In this document: in pieces, positions 39,203 through 48,869 of the stretch
Position numbering within the stretch: the stretch's first letter is position 1
Layout: each line of letters opens with the position of its first letter
Source: Aeromonas veronii bv. veronii
GTDB lineage: Bacteria > Pseudomonadota > Gammaproteobacteria > Enterobacterales > Aeromonadaceae
Length of the DNA: 64,000 bases
Direction: 5' to 3'
Assembly: GCF_000820225.1 (NCBI RefSeq)
Contig: NZ_CDDK01000031.1
Coordinates: 418,076 to 482,075, forward strand
Notes under the pieces: model-generated
Database searches by the model: none
Told to the model about the DNA's origin: nothing
Seen by the model: the letters and a program-made list of their open reading frames with translations, nothing else
Position numbers and translations under genes: made by a program

Positions 39203-40114
39203 ATGAAAAAGACCCCTCTGACAGTTCGCAAGGCCGTGCTCCCGGTAGCCGGTCTGGGTACCCGTATGCTGCCAGCCACCAAGGCCATCCCGAAAGAGAT
39301 GCTGCCGGTGGTCGACAAACCGCTGATCCAGTACGTAGTGCGCGAAGCCATCGCCGCCGGGATCAAGGAGATCGTGCTGGTAACCCACTCGAGCAAGAAC
39401 TCCATCGAAAACCACTTCGACAAGAGTTTCGAACTGGAAGCGACCCTCGAGAAGCGGGTCAAGCGTCAACTGCTGGAAGAGGTGCAACAGATCTGCCCGA
39501 AAGACGTCACTATCATGCACGTCCGTCAGGGTGAGGCCAAAGGTCTGGGCCACGCTGTGTTGTGCGCCCGCCCGCTGATCGGTGACAACCCCTTCGCCGT
39601 GCTGCTGCCGGATGTACTGATTGATGAAGTGGCCAGCGACCCGAAAAAAGACAACCTGGCCGAGATGGTACACATGTTCGAAGAGAACCAGATCAGCCAG
39701 ATCATGGTGGAAGCGGTTCCCGAGAGCGAAGTGGACAAGTACGGCATCGCCGACATCAAGGGCGAGGCCCTGCGCGAGGGGATGTCCCTGCCGATGCAGG
39801 CCATTGTCGAGAAGCCGCCCCGTGACGAAGCCCCCTCCAATCTGGCGGTGGTGGGTCGTTACGTCCTCTCCTCCAATATCTGGCCGCTGCTGGAGAAAAC
39901 CCCGGCCGGTGCCGGTGACGAGATCCAGCTGACGGACGCCATCGCCATGCTGATGGAGCAGGAACAAGTCAACGCCTACTTCATGAAGGGCAAGAGCCAC
40001 GATTGCGGTAGCAAGCTCGGTTATATGAAAGCCAATGTGGAATATGGTGTTCGCCATCACGAGCTGAATGGTGAATTCATCGGCTGGCTGAAGCAGTTCG
40101 TCAAGCAGTTGTAA
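39203..40114 (+). CDS. galU: UTP-glucose-1-phosphate uridylyltransferase GalU
   Basis: Makes UDP-glucose from UTP and glucose 1-phosphate for LPS, capsule and trehalose synthesis. Nucleotidyltransferase fold. The N-terminal signature is [20 protein letters not shown], with [10 protein letters not shown], the catalytic LPDVLIDEV and [13 protein letters not shown]. 303 residues is the family length. It is flanked by its own terminators. In E. coli galU neighbours rssB; here an rssB-like gene lies one gene downstream on the other strand. Confidence 0.97.
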   Translation: MKKTPLTVRKAVLPVAGLGTRMLPATKAIPKEMLPVVDKPLIQYVVREAIAAGIKEIVLVTHSSKNSIENHFDKSFELEATLEKRVKRQLLEEVQQICPKDVTIMHVRQGEAKGLGHAVLCARPLIGDNPFAVLLPDVLIDEVASDPKKDNLAEMVHMFEENQISQIMVEAVPESEVDKYGIADIKGEALREGMSLPMQAIVEKPPRDEAPSNLAVVGRYVLSSNIWPLLEKTPAGAGDEIQLTDAIAMLMEQEQVNAYFMKGKSHDCGSKLGYMKANVEYGVRHHELNGEFIGWLKQFVKQL

Positions 40115-40147
40115 TCGCTGATAAATCTGTTTTTTATAGACGTATTT

Positions 40148-40175
40148 AAGGAGCATCAAATGATGCTCCTTTTTC
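40148..40175 (+). terminator. Terminator of galU
   Basis: AAGGAGCATCA and TGATGCTCCTT arms with a T5 tail. Confidence 0.88.
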
Positions 40176-40327
40176 ATTTTTGCAACAAAAAATCAATCAA
40201 GAGTAAATAAACTCTCAGCAAATCATAATGTTGTAATTTATTCACACATGCTCTATAAGGATTGAGGCGTGTTTCTCGCCCTTGCATAAAAAACTCAAAA
40301 AAATATAAGACACAGGTGGAAGTTCCA

Positions 40328-41725
40328 ATGAATAACCCGTCAAAAGGGACCTTTTTAGGTCACCCTAAAGGGCTTTTTTTGCTCTTTAGTACCGAACTGT
40401 GGGAGAGATTCTCCTATTACGGCATGCGTGCCGTACTGGTGCTCTATCTGACCGACCTGACTGCCAACGGCGGTCTGGGCTGGAGTCAGGCAGATGCCCT
40501 CAAACTCTACGGTATCTACACCGGTCTGGTTTATATCACTCCGCTGATCGGCGGCTGGCTGGCTGACACCTTCCTGGGTCAACGTCGCGCCATCCTGATC
40601 GGTGCCGTGCTGATGGCCGCAGGTCAGTTCACTCTGGCACTGCCCCACGCCATGTTCCCGGATATGGTCAACACCATGTTCTACGCGGGCCTCGCGTTGC
40701 TGATCGTGGGTAACGGCCTGTTCAAACCGAACATCTCCACCATGGTGGGTGACCTCTATGAAGAGGGCGATCACCGCCGTGATGGTGCTTTCACCATCTT
40801 CTACATGGGTATCAACCTGGGTTCCCTGCTGGCAGGCGTGATCTGTGGTGCTGCCGCTACGGCCTACGGCTGGCAAGCTGCCTTCATCGGCGCTGGTATC
40901 GGTATGCTGCTCTCTCTGGTGGTCCAGGCCACCATGGCCCAGCGTTTCCTGGGTGACATCGGTCGCGTCACTGCCGCCCAGCGCGCAGCCGCCCTGCGTA
41001 CTACCGAGCAGAAAGCACCGCTGACCAAACAGGAAGTGGATCGCATCAAGGTTATTCTGGTACTGGGTCTGTTCACCATCATCTTCTGGGCCGGTTTCGA
41101 GCAGGCAGGTGGTCTGATGAACCTCTACACCCAGGAGTATACCGACCGCATGATCGGCAGCTTCGAAGTGCCGACCGCCTGGTTCCAGTCCCTGAACCCC
41201 TTCTTCATTATCACCCTGGCACCGGTCGTTGCGGCCATCTGGATCAAGCTCGGCAAGAAAGAGCCGAACTCTCCGGTGAAATTCGCCATGGGTCTGCTGT
41301 TCCTGGCTATCGGCTTCCTGTTCATGGTTGGTGCCGTGCTGCAGCAGGGTGGTGACAACACCGTCAAGACCTCCATGTTCTGGCTGGTAGGTGCTTACCT
41401 GTTCCACACCCTGGGCGAGCTCTGCCTCTCCCCGATCGGCCTCTCCATGGTGACCAAGCTGGCTCCGCTGCGTCTGGCTTCCCTGATGATGGGTGCTTGG
41501 TTTGGCTTCGTTGCCCTGGCCAACTACGCTGCGGGCTTTATCGGCTCCTTCGTGGGTGAAGCCGGCCCGATCGCCATCTTCGGTGGCATCGCCCTGGCTG
41601 CGATACTGAGCGCCCTGATCCTGCTGACCATGGCCAACCGCCTGGTCTACTGGATGCACGGTGCCGAAGGCCCGGCCAAAGAGCCGCAAGTTCAAGAGAA
41701 GAAACTGCACTCCGCCACCGTCTAA
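40328..41725 (+). CDS. POT-family proton:peptide symporter
   Basis: A 465-residue inner-membrane transporter of the PTR2/POT branch of the major facilitator superfamily, importing di- and tripeptides with protons. Signatures: ELWERFSYYGMRAVL (ExxERFxYYG in TM1), the FYMGINLGSL motif in TM5 and FKPNISTMVG. About 14 hydrophobic segments. The ATG at 40328 follows AGGTGGAAG; upstream in-frame codons lack a site. The N-terminus is closer to DtpT-like than to DtpA/B-like proteins, so I do not give a symbol. Confidence 0.9.
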   Translation: MNNPSKGTFLGHPKGLFLLFSTELWERFSYYGMRAVLVLYLTDLTANGGLGWSQADALKLYGIYTGLVYITPLIGGWLADTFLGQRRAILIGAVLMAAGQFTLALPHAMFPDMVNTMFYAGLALLIVGNGLFKPNISTMVGDLYEEGDHRRDGAFTIFYMGINLGSLLAGVICGAAATAYGWQAAFIGAGIGMLLSLVVQATMAQRFLGDIGRVTAAQRAAALRTTEQKAPLTKQEVDRIKVILVLGLFTIIFWAGFEQAGGLMNLYTQEYTDRMIGSFEVPTAWFQSLNPFFIITLAPVVAAIWIKLGKKEPNSPVKFAMGLLFLAIGFLFMVGAVLQQGGDNTVKTSMFWLVGAYLFHTLGELCLSPIGLSMVTKLAPLRLASLMMGAWFGFVALANYAAGFIGSFVGEAGPIAIFGGIALAAILSALILLTMANRLVYWMHGAEGPAKEPQVQEKKLHSATV

Positions 41726-41745
41726 ACGGTCAGGATTGTAAACAA

Positions 41746-41778
41746 CAAACAGGGCGCCCATCGGCGCCCTGTTTGTTT
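41746..41778. terminator. Terminator between convergent genes
   Basis: A 13-bp perfect inverted repeat (CAAACAGGGCGCC, loop CATC) followed by TTTTG. Confidence 0.9.
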
Positions 41779-41799
41779 TGGCCTGTTTATCAGGCGGCA

Positions 41800-42771
41800 T
41801 CAGTGATGACGAACCTGCACATCCAGCGAGCCGCCGCTGTCGCTGCGAAACTGCAGGGCGAACGGTTCATGCCAGCTACGTTTGTGCAGGGCGTAGTGGC
41901 TACTGCGCATCAGGCCAAGGGGCAAGCCGCCGGAGCGCATCAGCCAGTGGGGAGAGGTGAGCCCGGCGTTGGCAAACACCAGCCCATCATGCTGATCAAA
42001 CAGCAGCGCCGCCATGGCAAAAGAGTGGCGAAGCCCGGACGCCATCAACTGATGGTTAAGGTAGTCGAGCAACCGGTGCGGCTGGCTCAGCAACCGGCTC
42101 TCGTTCTGCTGAAACTGGCGGTAGGGGACGTTCATCAAGGATCGCACCAGCGCACCACAAAATGCCGCATCCGCCCCCATGATCGGCAGCTCCATCACCA
42201 GCACCAGCAGCTTGTCTTCCACCTTGAAGGTATCGGGAATAAACAACTGCCCCAGCCCCTTGAACGTGACCTGCCAGGGGCCCCACTCCTGCAAGCCCGG
42301 CGGCTTGAGCCCCGCCAGCAGGCGGCTGGCTGCCTTGTCGTGGGCACTGAAATAGTCGATGTGATCCATCAGCTCCAGTTGTTGCGCCCGGTTGGCGCTG
42401 CCGTTGAGACACTGTTCGATGCTGCGCTCGACCAGCGCATAATCCTCGAGGGGTTTGAGCAGATAATCCCGCGCACCGGCACGCAAGGCGCTGGCGACTG
42501 CCTCCATGGTGCTCTGGGCCGAAATGACGATAACCGGAATATGGGGATAGCGCGCAGAGAGGCAGGCGATCACCTCATGGCCATCCATATTGGGCATATT
42601 GAGATCGCAGAGCACCACATCGGGATGATAGAGAGCCGCCGCCGATAGCCCCTCAATACCATCTTCGGCCTGAAACACCGTTGCCCCGTCCCGTGCGAGG
42701 TAACTCACTAACGAGTGGCGAAAAACAGCTTCGTCCTCCACCATCAGGATCCGTAGCCCGGCTCTTAACAT
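41800..42771 (-). CDS. rssB: RssB-like response regulator
   Basis: 323 residues. An N-terminal REC domain has ILMVEDE, phospho-acceptor Asp56 in VLCDLNMPNMDG, VISAQST and LLKPLEDY. The C-terminal half is a degenerate PP2C-like domain resembling E. coli RssB, the adaptor that delivers sigma-S to ClpXP. Shared elements include AASRLLAGLKPP (E. coli AAAKLLQELQPP) and a late SAGL/NAGL-GVPLGL pattern. Proximity to galU, as in E. coli rssB-galU, strengthens the call. ATG 42771 is preferred over TTG 42795, though neither has a strong ribosome-binding site. Confidence 0.78.
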   Translation of the reverse strand: MLRAGLRILMVEDEAVFRHSLVSYLARDGATVFQAEDGIEGLSAAALYHPDVVLCDLNMPNMDGHEVIACLSARYPHIPVIVISAQSTMEAVASALRAGARDYLLKPLEDYALVERSIEQCLNGSANRAQQLELMDHIDYFSAHDKAASRLLAGLKPPGLQEWGPWQVTFKGLGQLFIPDTFKVEDKLLVLVMELPIMGADAAFCGALVRSLMNVPYRQFQQNESRLLSQPHRLLDYLNHQLMASGLRHSFAMAALLFDQHDGLVFANAGLTSPHWLMRSGGLPLGLMRSSHYALHKRSWHEPFALQFRSDSGGSLDVQVRHH

Positions 42772-43011
42772 CTTGATAAAGCTCTTATTAGTCAATTGGT
42801 TATTTAGGTATTAAGACTAGCTCAAAAGTGCGGTCAGCGCGGAAACCCTGCGTCAAAAGTAGACCTCGATCATACGATGGCATCAAGAGAACCCTATCCG
42901 CCCGCGCAGCTCTATTCGCTCGGGTGGCCCCACGACTACGACCGCCATCCGAATTGTGCAAGTGGGCGCCATAAGGGATAATGCCCCCCACTCCAGCTCG
43001 TGAAGAAGACC

Positions 43012-43710
43012 ATGACCCCAGCCGAATACAGCGCACTTGCCCACCCCAGATTGTCCCATCCGGCTCGCAGTCTCTATACCTTGCAGCTGCGCCGACTGGT
43101 GCTGGAAAATCAGGCGGCCCGGCTCAACTATCCCGAGCTGGGTCGGGCGCTGGCAGTGGTCGATCCGGGTGATCCCTGTGGCTTCTCGTTTCAGGTCAAT
43201 GCCCGCCAGCTCACCGAGCTGTTCGATGAACTGATGGAGGCGGGCCTGCTGCAGGTCGAGGCTCAGCCCGAGAGTGAGCACTACCATCAGTGCCCGTTCC
43301 AGTTGCCACTGCTGACCCAGAAATTGCGCAGCCCGCTGCCGGAACGCCCCTTCCAAATGCATCTGCAGTGGCGACCGGACGAAGAGCTGCCCGCCCTCGC
43401 CCGCCTGTGCGGGGTGATCGATGCCAGCTATAGCGAAGAGGATCTGGGGGAGTTTATCGCCTACTGGCTGGGGCGCCCCGAGGTGTTCGACTCCCAGCAT
43501 CAATGGATGCTCAAGTTTATTCGCGCCCTCAAGACCCGCCGCTATACCCGTCGCAAACCGATGGAGGTGCAGGGCTACCAGCAGGTGACGCCGGCCCCGG
43601 CAGAGTCGGGCCCCAGCAAACGGGCCCAACAGATGATTGAAGAGGCCAAGCGACTGGCCCAACAGCAGACGCAAGAACCCGCAGCGCAGCAGGAGCCGGA
43701 TAATGATTGA
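43012..43710 (+). CDS. dnaT: DnaT-like primosomal protein
   Basis: 232 residues. The C-terminal part (about 115-180) contains WRPDEELPALARLCG, EEDLGEFIAYWLGR and HQWMLKFIRALKTRR, matching the DnaT single-stranded-DNA-binding domain. The N-terminal half (SHPARSLYTLQLRRLVLEN) looks like a small winged-helix-like domain and differs from E. coli DnaT. A Gln/Ala-rich tail follows. It precedes dnaC as E. coli dnaT does. DnaT works with PriA/PriB to reload DnaB at stalled forks. ATG 43012 chosen; GTG 43000 is an alternative. Confidence 0.8.
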   Translation: MTPAEYSALAHPRLSHPARSLYTLQLRRLVLENQAARLNYPELGRALAVVDPGDPCGFSFQVNARQLTELFDELMEAGLLQVEAQPESEHYHQCPFQLPLLTQKLRSPLPERPFQMHLQWRPDEELPALARLCGVIDASYSEEDLGEFIAYWLGRPEVFDSQHQWMLKFIRALKTRRYTRRKPMEVQGYQQVTPAPAESGPSKRAQQMIEEAKRLAQQQTQEPAAQQEPDND

Positions 43711-43781
43711 TAGCGGCCCCCACCTGCAGGCAGAATCAACCCCTTGTCTACCCATCCCTGATCGAGCAGAAGGAGCATTCC

Positions 43782-44636
43782 ATGACTGACCCGCAAGATC
43801 CCCTGCGCCAGGAGCTGGAAGAGATCGAAGCCAAGCGCCAGAAGATCGCCAAGGCCAAGCAGGATCACCGCATTCACGACCCGGAATTGAGCCGCCATGT
43901 GGGTGGCCTGCTGGAGCGCATTCGTCGCCTGCAACAAGAGACCGGTGGTGGCCAGTATGACTACGAGACCCTGCGCAAGGAGTACGACGCCAAGGCCAAC
44001 GCCGAGGTGCGCGAGCTGCAGAAGGCAGCCCGTCAGGAGCGGATCCAGAAGCTGATCGCCCAGGCCGACCTCAACCCTGACTGGGTATTTGACAAGATGG
44101 ATGCCGGTGACCCGGCGCTGCAATACCCCATCGAAACAGCCCGTTACTTTATCAGCGGCTTCGAGCACTGGGAGAAGAGCGGTGGCGGCTGCATGCTCAT
44201 CTACGGCGACTACGGCACCGGCAAGTCAACCCTGGCGGGTGCGGTAGCGCATGAGCTGATCGCCCGTCACCAGAAATCGGTGATCTTCCAGCAGTGGGCC
44301 TCCATCGTCGATCGGCTGTTCTTCAACGTCATCCCCGATCAGGACGAGCGCAACCAGTACCGCCGCGCGCTGGAAGAGGTGGATCTGCTGATCATCGATG
44401 AGGTATCGGCCAACCGCGCCAAAATGGCGGAGAGCCAGTCCAGCTTCCTCGGCCACCTGCTGCGCCGCCGTCGCAACCTGTCCAAGAGCGTCATCATCAT
44501 CACCAACCACACGCCCCAGAGCCTGCATCAGGCGATCGGTGATTTCAGCTATGAGGCGATCAAGGCATTCAATCCGGTGGATATCCACCTGAGCGGCCCC
44601 AGCCGTCGCCCCAGCATCGGCAACTACAACGGCTGA
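43782..44636 (+). CDS. dnaC: DnaC-like helicase loader
   Basis: AAA+ ATPase that loads the replicative helicase DnaB. 284 residues: an N-terminal helical/coiled-coil DnaB-interaction region (about 1-100), then the AAA+ domain. Walker A is GDYGTGKST (about 147-155), Walker B DLLIIDEVSANR, sensor-1 IIITNHTP, and an arginine-finger region HLSGPSRRP at the end. AAGGAG lies 6 nt before the ATG. The E. coli protein is 245 residues; the extra length is the N-terminal part. With dnaT upstream, it forms the restart/loading operon. Confidence 0.85.
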   Translation: MTDPQDPLRQELEEIEAKRQKIAKAKQDHRIHDPELSRHVGGLLERIRRLQQETGGGQYDYETLRKEYDAKANAEVRELQKAARQERIQKLIAQADLNPDWVFDKMDAGDPALQYPIETARYFISGFEHWEKSGGGCMLIYGDYGTGKSTLAGAVAHELIARHQKSVIFQQWASIVDRLFFNVIPDQDERNQYRRALEEVDLLIIDEVSANRAKMAESQSSFLGHLLRRRRNLSKSVIIITNHTPQSLHQAIGDFSYEAIKAFNPVDIHLSGPSRRPSIGNYNG

Positions 44637-44646
44637 TCCCTCCCAA

Positions 44647-44676
44647 AGAGTGCGAGTCGCTGGCGGCTCGCACTCT
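44647..44676 (+). terminator. Probable terminator of dnaT-dnaC
   Basis: AGAGTGCGAG and CTCGCACTCT arms with a 10-nt loop; the tail is pyrimidine-rich but has few Ts. Confidence 0.55.
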
Positions 44677-44769
44677 CTCCTCCCTGCCAGCTCACAAATA
44701 GAAACAACTCTCATTTACAGCAGGCGAACAAGCCACTAGGCTAGCCCCTTTTGCCAAGGGAGCTCATCT

Positions 44770-45405
44770 ATGCCAACCACACTGATTTTCGGAGCCAGCC
44801 GCGGGCTGGGCCGCGCCTTTACTCACCACGCCCTGAGCCAGGGTCACCGGGTCGTTGCGCTGGTACGCAACCCCGAGATGGCCACAGAACTAGGTGCGCT
44901 GGGAGTTGAGGTGATCGAAGGGGATGCGCTGGATCCGGCTGCGGTGCAGCAGGCATGTGCCCGAGCGGGACAAGATGCACAGGTCGTCTCCACCCTCGGC
45001 AGCTTCCGTCAGGCCGCGCCGGTGGACTATCAGGGTAATCGTCATGTGATTGATGCCATGGAGCAGGCTGGCCTGAAACGGCTTCTGCTGGTCACCTCTC
45101 TCGGCTGCGGCGACAGCTGGCAATATCTGCCTGAACGTGCCCGCGCCGCCTTCGGTCACGAGGTACGCCTCAAGAGTCTGGCGGAGAGCTGGCTGCAGAC
45201 CAGCTCCCTTGCATGGACCATTCTACGCCCTGCGGGCCTGCAGGATGGCGACGCCACCGGCCGTGCCGAACTGAGTCAGGGCAAGGAGGTGCACGGACTG
45301 GTACGCCGCGCCGATGTGGCCGCCCAAGGGCTGCGCCTGCTGACGGATGATGCGGCGGTGGGGCAGATCTACGCCATCGGCGATCCCGAACTCCAGCGTG
45401 GCTAA
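44770..45405 (+). CDS. NAD(P)-binding Rossmann-fold protein (atypical SDR)
   Basis: 211 residues. The N-terminal dinucleotide-binding loop is LIFGASRGLGRAF (about 5-17). NAD(P)H-binding family segments include VIEGDALDPAAV, VVSTLGSF, and LLLVTSLGCGDSW. ILRPAGLQDG is typical of the NmrA/YwnB-like group. There is no YxxxK catalytic motif. Substrate or redox-sensing role unknown. Single gene ending in a strong convergent terminator. Confidence 0.8.
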   Translation: MPTTLIFGASRGLGRAFTHHALSQGHRVVALVRNPEMATELGALGVEVIEGDALDPAAVQQACARAGQDAQVVSTLGSFRQAAPVDYQGNRHVIDAMEQAGLKRLLLVTSLGCGDSWQYLPERARAAFGHEVRLKSLAESWLQTSSLAWTILRPAGLQDGDATGRAELSQGKEVHGLVRRADVAAQGLRLLTDDAAVGQIYAIGDPELQRG

Positions 45406-45439
45406 AGCAGCAGTAAACCGCTTAACCCCACCATATACC

Positions 45440-45469
45440 AAAACGGTCAGCCCAAGGGCTGACCGTTTT
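45440..45469. terminator. Bidirectional terminator
   Basis: A 14-bp perfect inverted repeat (AAAACGGTCAGCCC) ending in T4 on both strands, between the NAD(P)-binding protein gene and the export cassette. Confidence 0.92.
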
Positions 45470-45514
45470 CACTTTACCGCACACGCTATCTCACGGGCGC
45501 TTGCACCATCCCGC

Positions 45515-46711
45515 TTAACCGGCAGTCGTCTCACTCTGTACGACCGGCTGACTGGCCGCCGGCAACGACGGCTGCCGCCAACGCAGCAGCAGGCAGGCCA
45601 GCACGCCGTAAAGCAACGCAAGCCCCCACAGCTGCCACCAGTAACGGGACACCTGCGCAAAGTCGGCCCCCATCTGGTTAAGGCGCAGAAAACCCTCGAT
45701 GGCGGGGATAGTGGGCACCCACTGAGCCAGCCAGTTGAGAGGCGCCGGGATCAGCTCGAGCGGCCAGATAAAGCCCGCCAGAAAAACCAGCGGCAGGGAG
45801 GAGATCAGCACCACCTGAGTGGGCAGATCCCGCCGGGTAAAGATGGCGCCCAACACAATACCGAACCAGCAGGTCGCCAGCAGGAACGGCAGGGCGAACA
45901 GCCACAACTCCAGTGGGTCAGCATGGCGGGCAATGTTGTAGTGATCGAAGCAGAAGCCGAGGAAGTAGCTCACCGGCAGCAGGAACAACCCCGCCAGCAC
46001 CAGGGTTCTGGCCAGCAGCAGCGGCAACACCGGCGCGCTTTGCCAGTAACCATGCTCGCCGCGGCAACTGCGCTGGTTCTGGGTCGCCCCCAGGATCCCC
46101 GCCCCCATCAGCAACACCTGATGCAGGATCAGCACGAACACCGCCGGCACCACGTAATTCACATAGCCCATGGTGGGGTTGAACACCGGCACCACGTTGA
46201 GGGCCACCGCGTTCCAGCCCATGGCTGCTTGCGGCAGTGCCTCGCCATGGCTCAGCAGCCGCGCCACCTTCACCTGCGCAGCGAGGGTACCCCCAGCCTG
46301 CGCCAGTCCTTCGGCAATGGTGCCGTAGACCAGAAAGTAGGAGGCATCACCGGCATAGCTCAGGGTGACGCTCTTGCCCAGCATCAGATCCCGATAGAAG
46401 TGGTTGGGGATATGCAGGATGCCGCTCGCCTCCCCGGCCATCATCAGCTGGCGCGCCTCGGCCAGCGAATTGGCCCGCGCCACCAGCTTCACCTGCGGCG
46501 TGGCATCGGCCATAAACTCCAGCTGACGGGACAACTGACTGCCATCGTCGTTGACCACCACCACCGCCTCTTCCCGCGGCAGCTGATGCAGATAGGGCTG
46601 GGGATAGAGAAACGAGTAGAAGATCACCCCGCCAAACAGGGTGAGCATGATGGCGCGATCCGCCAGCAGGGTGCGCAGCTCTAGGCGCAACAGATCGACA
46701 AATCCCAACAT
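45515..46711 (-). CDS. ABC-2 type permease, second copy of the cassette
   Basis: 398 residues. One N-terminal TM helix, a large extracytoplasmic domain (about 45-190), then five or six C-terminal TM helices. The layout is that of ABC2_membrane_3 (YhhJ/YbhR-like) permeases. LFALPFLLATCWFGIVLGAIF and FLAGFIWPLELIP are the usual conserved C-terminal segments. The ATG overlaps the upstream permease stop (TGATG), so translation is coupled. The substrate is unknown, and no ATPase gene accompanies the pair. Confidence 0.85.
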   Translation of the reverse strand: MLGFVDLLRLELRTLLADRAIMLTLFGGVIFYSFLYPQPYLHQLPREEAVVVVNDDGSQLSRQLEFMADATPQVKLVARANSLAEARQLMMAGEASGILHIPNHFYRDLMLGKSVTLSYAGDASYFLVYGTIAEGLAQAGGTLAAQVKVARLLSHGEALPQAAMGWNAVALNVVPVFNPTMGYVNYVVPAVFVLILHQVLLMGAGILGATQNQRSCRGEHGYWQSAPVLPLLLARTLVLAGLFLLPVSYFLGFCFDHYNIARHADPLELWLFALPFLLATCWFGIVLGAIFTRRDLPTQVVLISSLPLVFLAGFIWPLELIPAPLNWLAQWVPTIPAIEGFLRLNQMGADFAQVSRYWWQLWGLALLYGVLACLLLRWRQPSLPAASQPVVQSETTAG

Positions 46712-47865
46712 CACTCAGGCTCCTTTTCGGCGCTCGCCACTGCGGCTGATTGACGGGCCAGCTCGGCCTGCTGCTTGTAACGGCGAACCACCAACAGCAG
46801 GGGGAGCAGGAACAGCAGCAGCGCCCCCAATTGCGGCAGAGCGGATGCGAGGGGCAAACCATAGTTGCTCTGGCCAATCTGCAGCTCCACATAGTGAGAG
46901 ACCGGCAACAGGCTGCGCCAGAAGCGGGCGAAATCCCCCATGGCGCTCACCGGAAAGGTGACCCCCATAAAGGCAAAACCGGGCGCCGTGTAAGCCCCCG
47001 CCAGCGACAGGGCGCGCGCCGGATCCCGAATGATGCCGTAGAAAAAGGCCCCCATGGTGACGCAGGCCGCCGAGGCGAGCCCCAGACCTACCAACAGCAC
47101 CAGCCAGCTGCCGTGCATGGGGTAGGAGAAGCCCTTGAACAGCAGCAGTGTCCAGACAATTCCCCACCCCCAGCCAATCAGCATGTGGGGCAGCAGGGTG
47201 CGCCAGAGACCAAACCAGACACCGCGAGTAGTCCAGTCCAGCCCCAGCCGATCATTACGGGCCAGTGCATTGAGGCCAAACAGCACCACCAGGATCTGCC
47301 ATACCGCGGGCAGAATGGCACTCAGCAGAAACTGGGCGTAACTGGAGTTGAGGTTATAGAGCGCCGTCACCTGACTGCTGATGGGCACCGACTGCCCGAG
47401 TGCGCCGGGCAGTGCCTTGCCGTCAGCCATCGCCTCCAGCACGCCCACCTGACCGTTAAGGGTGCCTACCACCTGCGCCAGCGCTGAGTTGACCAGCTTG
47501 GCGATCAGAATGAACTGGCCGTTGTTGAACACCGTCACCTGCGGCTGGGTGCCCTGACGGGCATCTCGCTCCAGATGGTTGGGGATCACCACCAGCGCAT
47601 AGATGTCGCCGCCGCGCAGGGCGTGGGCACCAGCATCGATGGAGTCAAACTGTTGCGCCACCTTGAGCCCGGCCGAGCCATCCAGCGAGAAGGCGAGCTG
47701 GCGCGAGAGCATGCTGTGGTCGAGATCCACCAGCCCTACCTTGAGGTCGCGGGCCAGCCCTGCCGAGAAGATCCAGCAGAGGATCCCCATCAGCAGCAGC
47801 GGCACCCAGCTCATCAGGGCACGGCTGAACGGATCCTGCCAAAGCAGCCGAAATTCACGTCCCAT
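46711..47865 (-). CDS. ABC-2 type permease, first copy of the cassette
   Basis: 384 residues with the same topology as its neighbour: one N-terminal TM (about 17-37), an extracytoplasmic domain and a C-terminal membrane bundle including SAACVTMGAFFYGIIRDPARA and GFAFMGVTFPVSAMG. The two permeases would form a heterodimer. The start overlaps the HlyD stop by one base (TGATG). A basic, charged C-terminal tail (RRYKQQAELARQ) is cytoplasmic. Confidence 0.85.
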   Translation of the reverse strand: MGREFRLLWQDPFSRALMSWVPLLLMGILCWIFSAGLARDLKVGLVDLDHSMLSRQLAFSLDGSAGLKVAQQFDSIDAGAHALRGGDIYALVVIPNHLERDARQGTQPQVTVFNNGQFILIAKLVNSALAQVVGTLNGQVGVLEAMADGKALPGALGQSVPISSQVTALYNLNSSYAQFLLSAILPAVWQILVVLFGLNALARNDRLGLDWTTRGVWFGLWRTLLPHMLIGWGWGIVWTLLLFKGFSYPMHGSWLVLLVGLGLASAACVTMGAFFYGIIRDPARALSLAGAYTAPGFAFMGVTFPVSAMGDFARFWRSLLPVSHYVELQIGQSNYGLPLASALPQLGALLLFLLPLLLVVRRYKQQAELARQSAAVASAEKEPE

Positions 47866-48869
47866 CAGAGTTCAACCAGCACACTCATGCCAACCCGCAG
47901 CCCCTCAACCGGTTGCAGCGGACGAGCCTCCACCTGGAAGCTCTTCATATCGAAACCCTGACGGGTATCGGTAGCACGCCAGGTGGCGAAATCCCCCATC
48001 ACGGCCACATGGGTCACCTTGAAGCGCACGGTCTGGTCGCCAAGGCCCGGGATGCGGGCATCAAACTCGGTACCGACCGGGAAACGGGGCAGCAGATCCT
48101 CGCGAACGTGGAACTGGGCCCAGGCATCGCTCATGTCGAGCAGGGTCACGACAGGGAAGCCTTGGGGCGCCAGCTCGCCGCTGCGCAGCAACACCTGACT
48201 CACTTCACCATTGTGGGGGCTGGTGATGCGGGTATCGGCCAGATAGGCCTCTACCTCAGCCACCGAACCCGCCGCCATCTTGGCCTTCTCGCGGGCGGCG
48301 ATCTTGGTCTCTTCCCGCGCCCCTTCCAACGCCATCTGGTACTGTTGCCACGCCATCCCTTCGCTGTAGCGTGCAGCTTGCCAGGCAGTCCAGGCCTCGT
48401 CGCGTTTTTGCAGTGGCATCACGCCGTCGCGGTGCAGGCTGGCCACCCGCTCATAGGTCTTGCCACGCAGCTGGGCGGCAGCCTTGGCTTTTTGCCACTG
48501 ATCCTTGGCGGCAGCGATCTGTTGGGCTCGGGCCCCTTTCTCCGCCTCTTGCGCCAGCGCACCCGCAGCGGCCTCACCGGCCTTAGCCTGGCTCAGCTTG
48601 GCTTCGATCTCGGGGCTCGCCAGGGTAAAGACAAGTTGATCCTTGGTCAACTGATCGCCCTTTTTCACCAGCACCTCGTCGATGCGGCCCGGCACCTTGG
48701 AGGAGACCGAATATTGCTGCGCTTCAATCTGCCCTTGCAGGTGCACCGGCTCAGGCTGATAGGCAAGCCAGAAGCGCCAGCCCAGCCAGACCACCAGGAT
48801 CACCAGCGCCAGCGGCAACAACAGCGGTTTACCCTGGCTCATCTTCTTTTTGATGGGGGGATGGCTCAT
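47865..48869 (-). CDS. HlyD-family periplasmic adaptor
   Basis: Membrane-fusion protein linking inner-membrane permeases to a TolC channel. 334 residues with a single N-terminal TM (about 15-35). The beta-barrel/lipoyl halves are marked by QIEAQQYSVSSKVPGRIDEVLVKKGDQL-type sequence near 45-75 and TRITSPHNGEVSQVLLRSGE near 215. A long alpha-helical hairpin lies between. The ATG at 48869 has GAGG 7 nt upstream and overlaps the stop of a 25-codon ORF. Resembles YhiI/YbhG-type adaptors. Confidence 0.88.
   Translation of the reverse strand: MSHPPIKKKMSQGKPLLLPLALVILVVWLGWRFWLAYQPEPVHLQGQIEAQQYSVSSKVPGRIDEVLVKKGDQLTKDQLVFTLASPEIEAKLSQAKAGEAAAGALAQEAEKGARAQQIAAAKDQWQKAKAAAQLRGKTYERVASLHRDGVMPLQKRDEAWTAWQAARYSEGMAWQQYQMALEGAREETKIAAREKAKMAAGSVAEVEAYLADTRITSPHNGEVSQVLLRSGELAPQGFPVVTLLDMSDAWAQFHVREDLLPRFPVGTEFDARIPGLGDQTVRFKVTHVAVMGDFATWRATDTRQGFDMKSFQVEARPLQPVEGLRVGMSVLVEL

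Noticed and set aside
40355-41800. Open frame of about 480 codons opposite the peptide transporter gene
   Set aside because: Composition rich in Gln, Asp, His and Gly with no domain. It is antisense to a clear membrane transporter, so it is a shadow frame.
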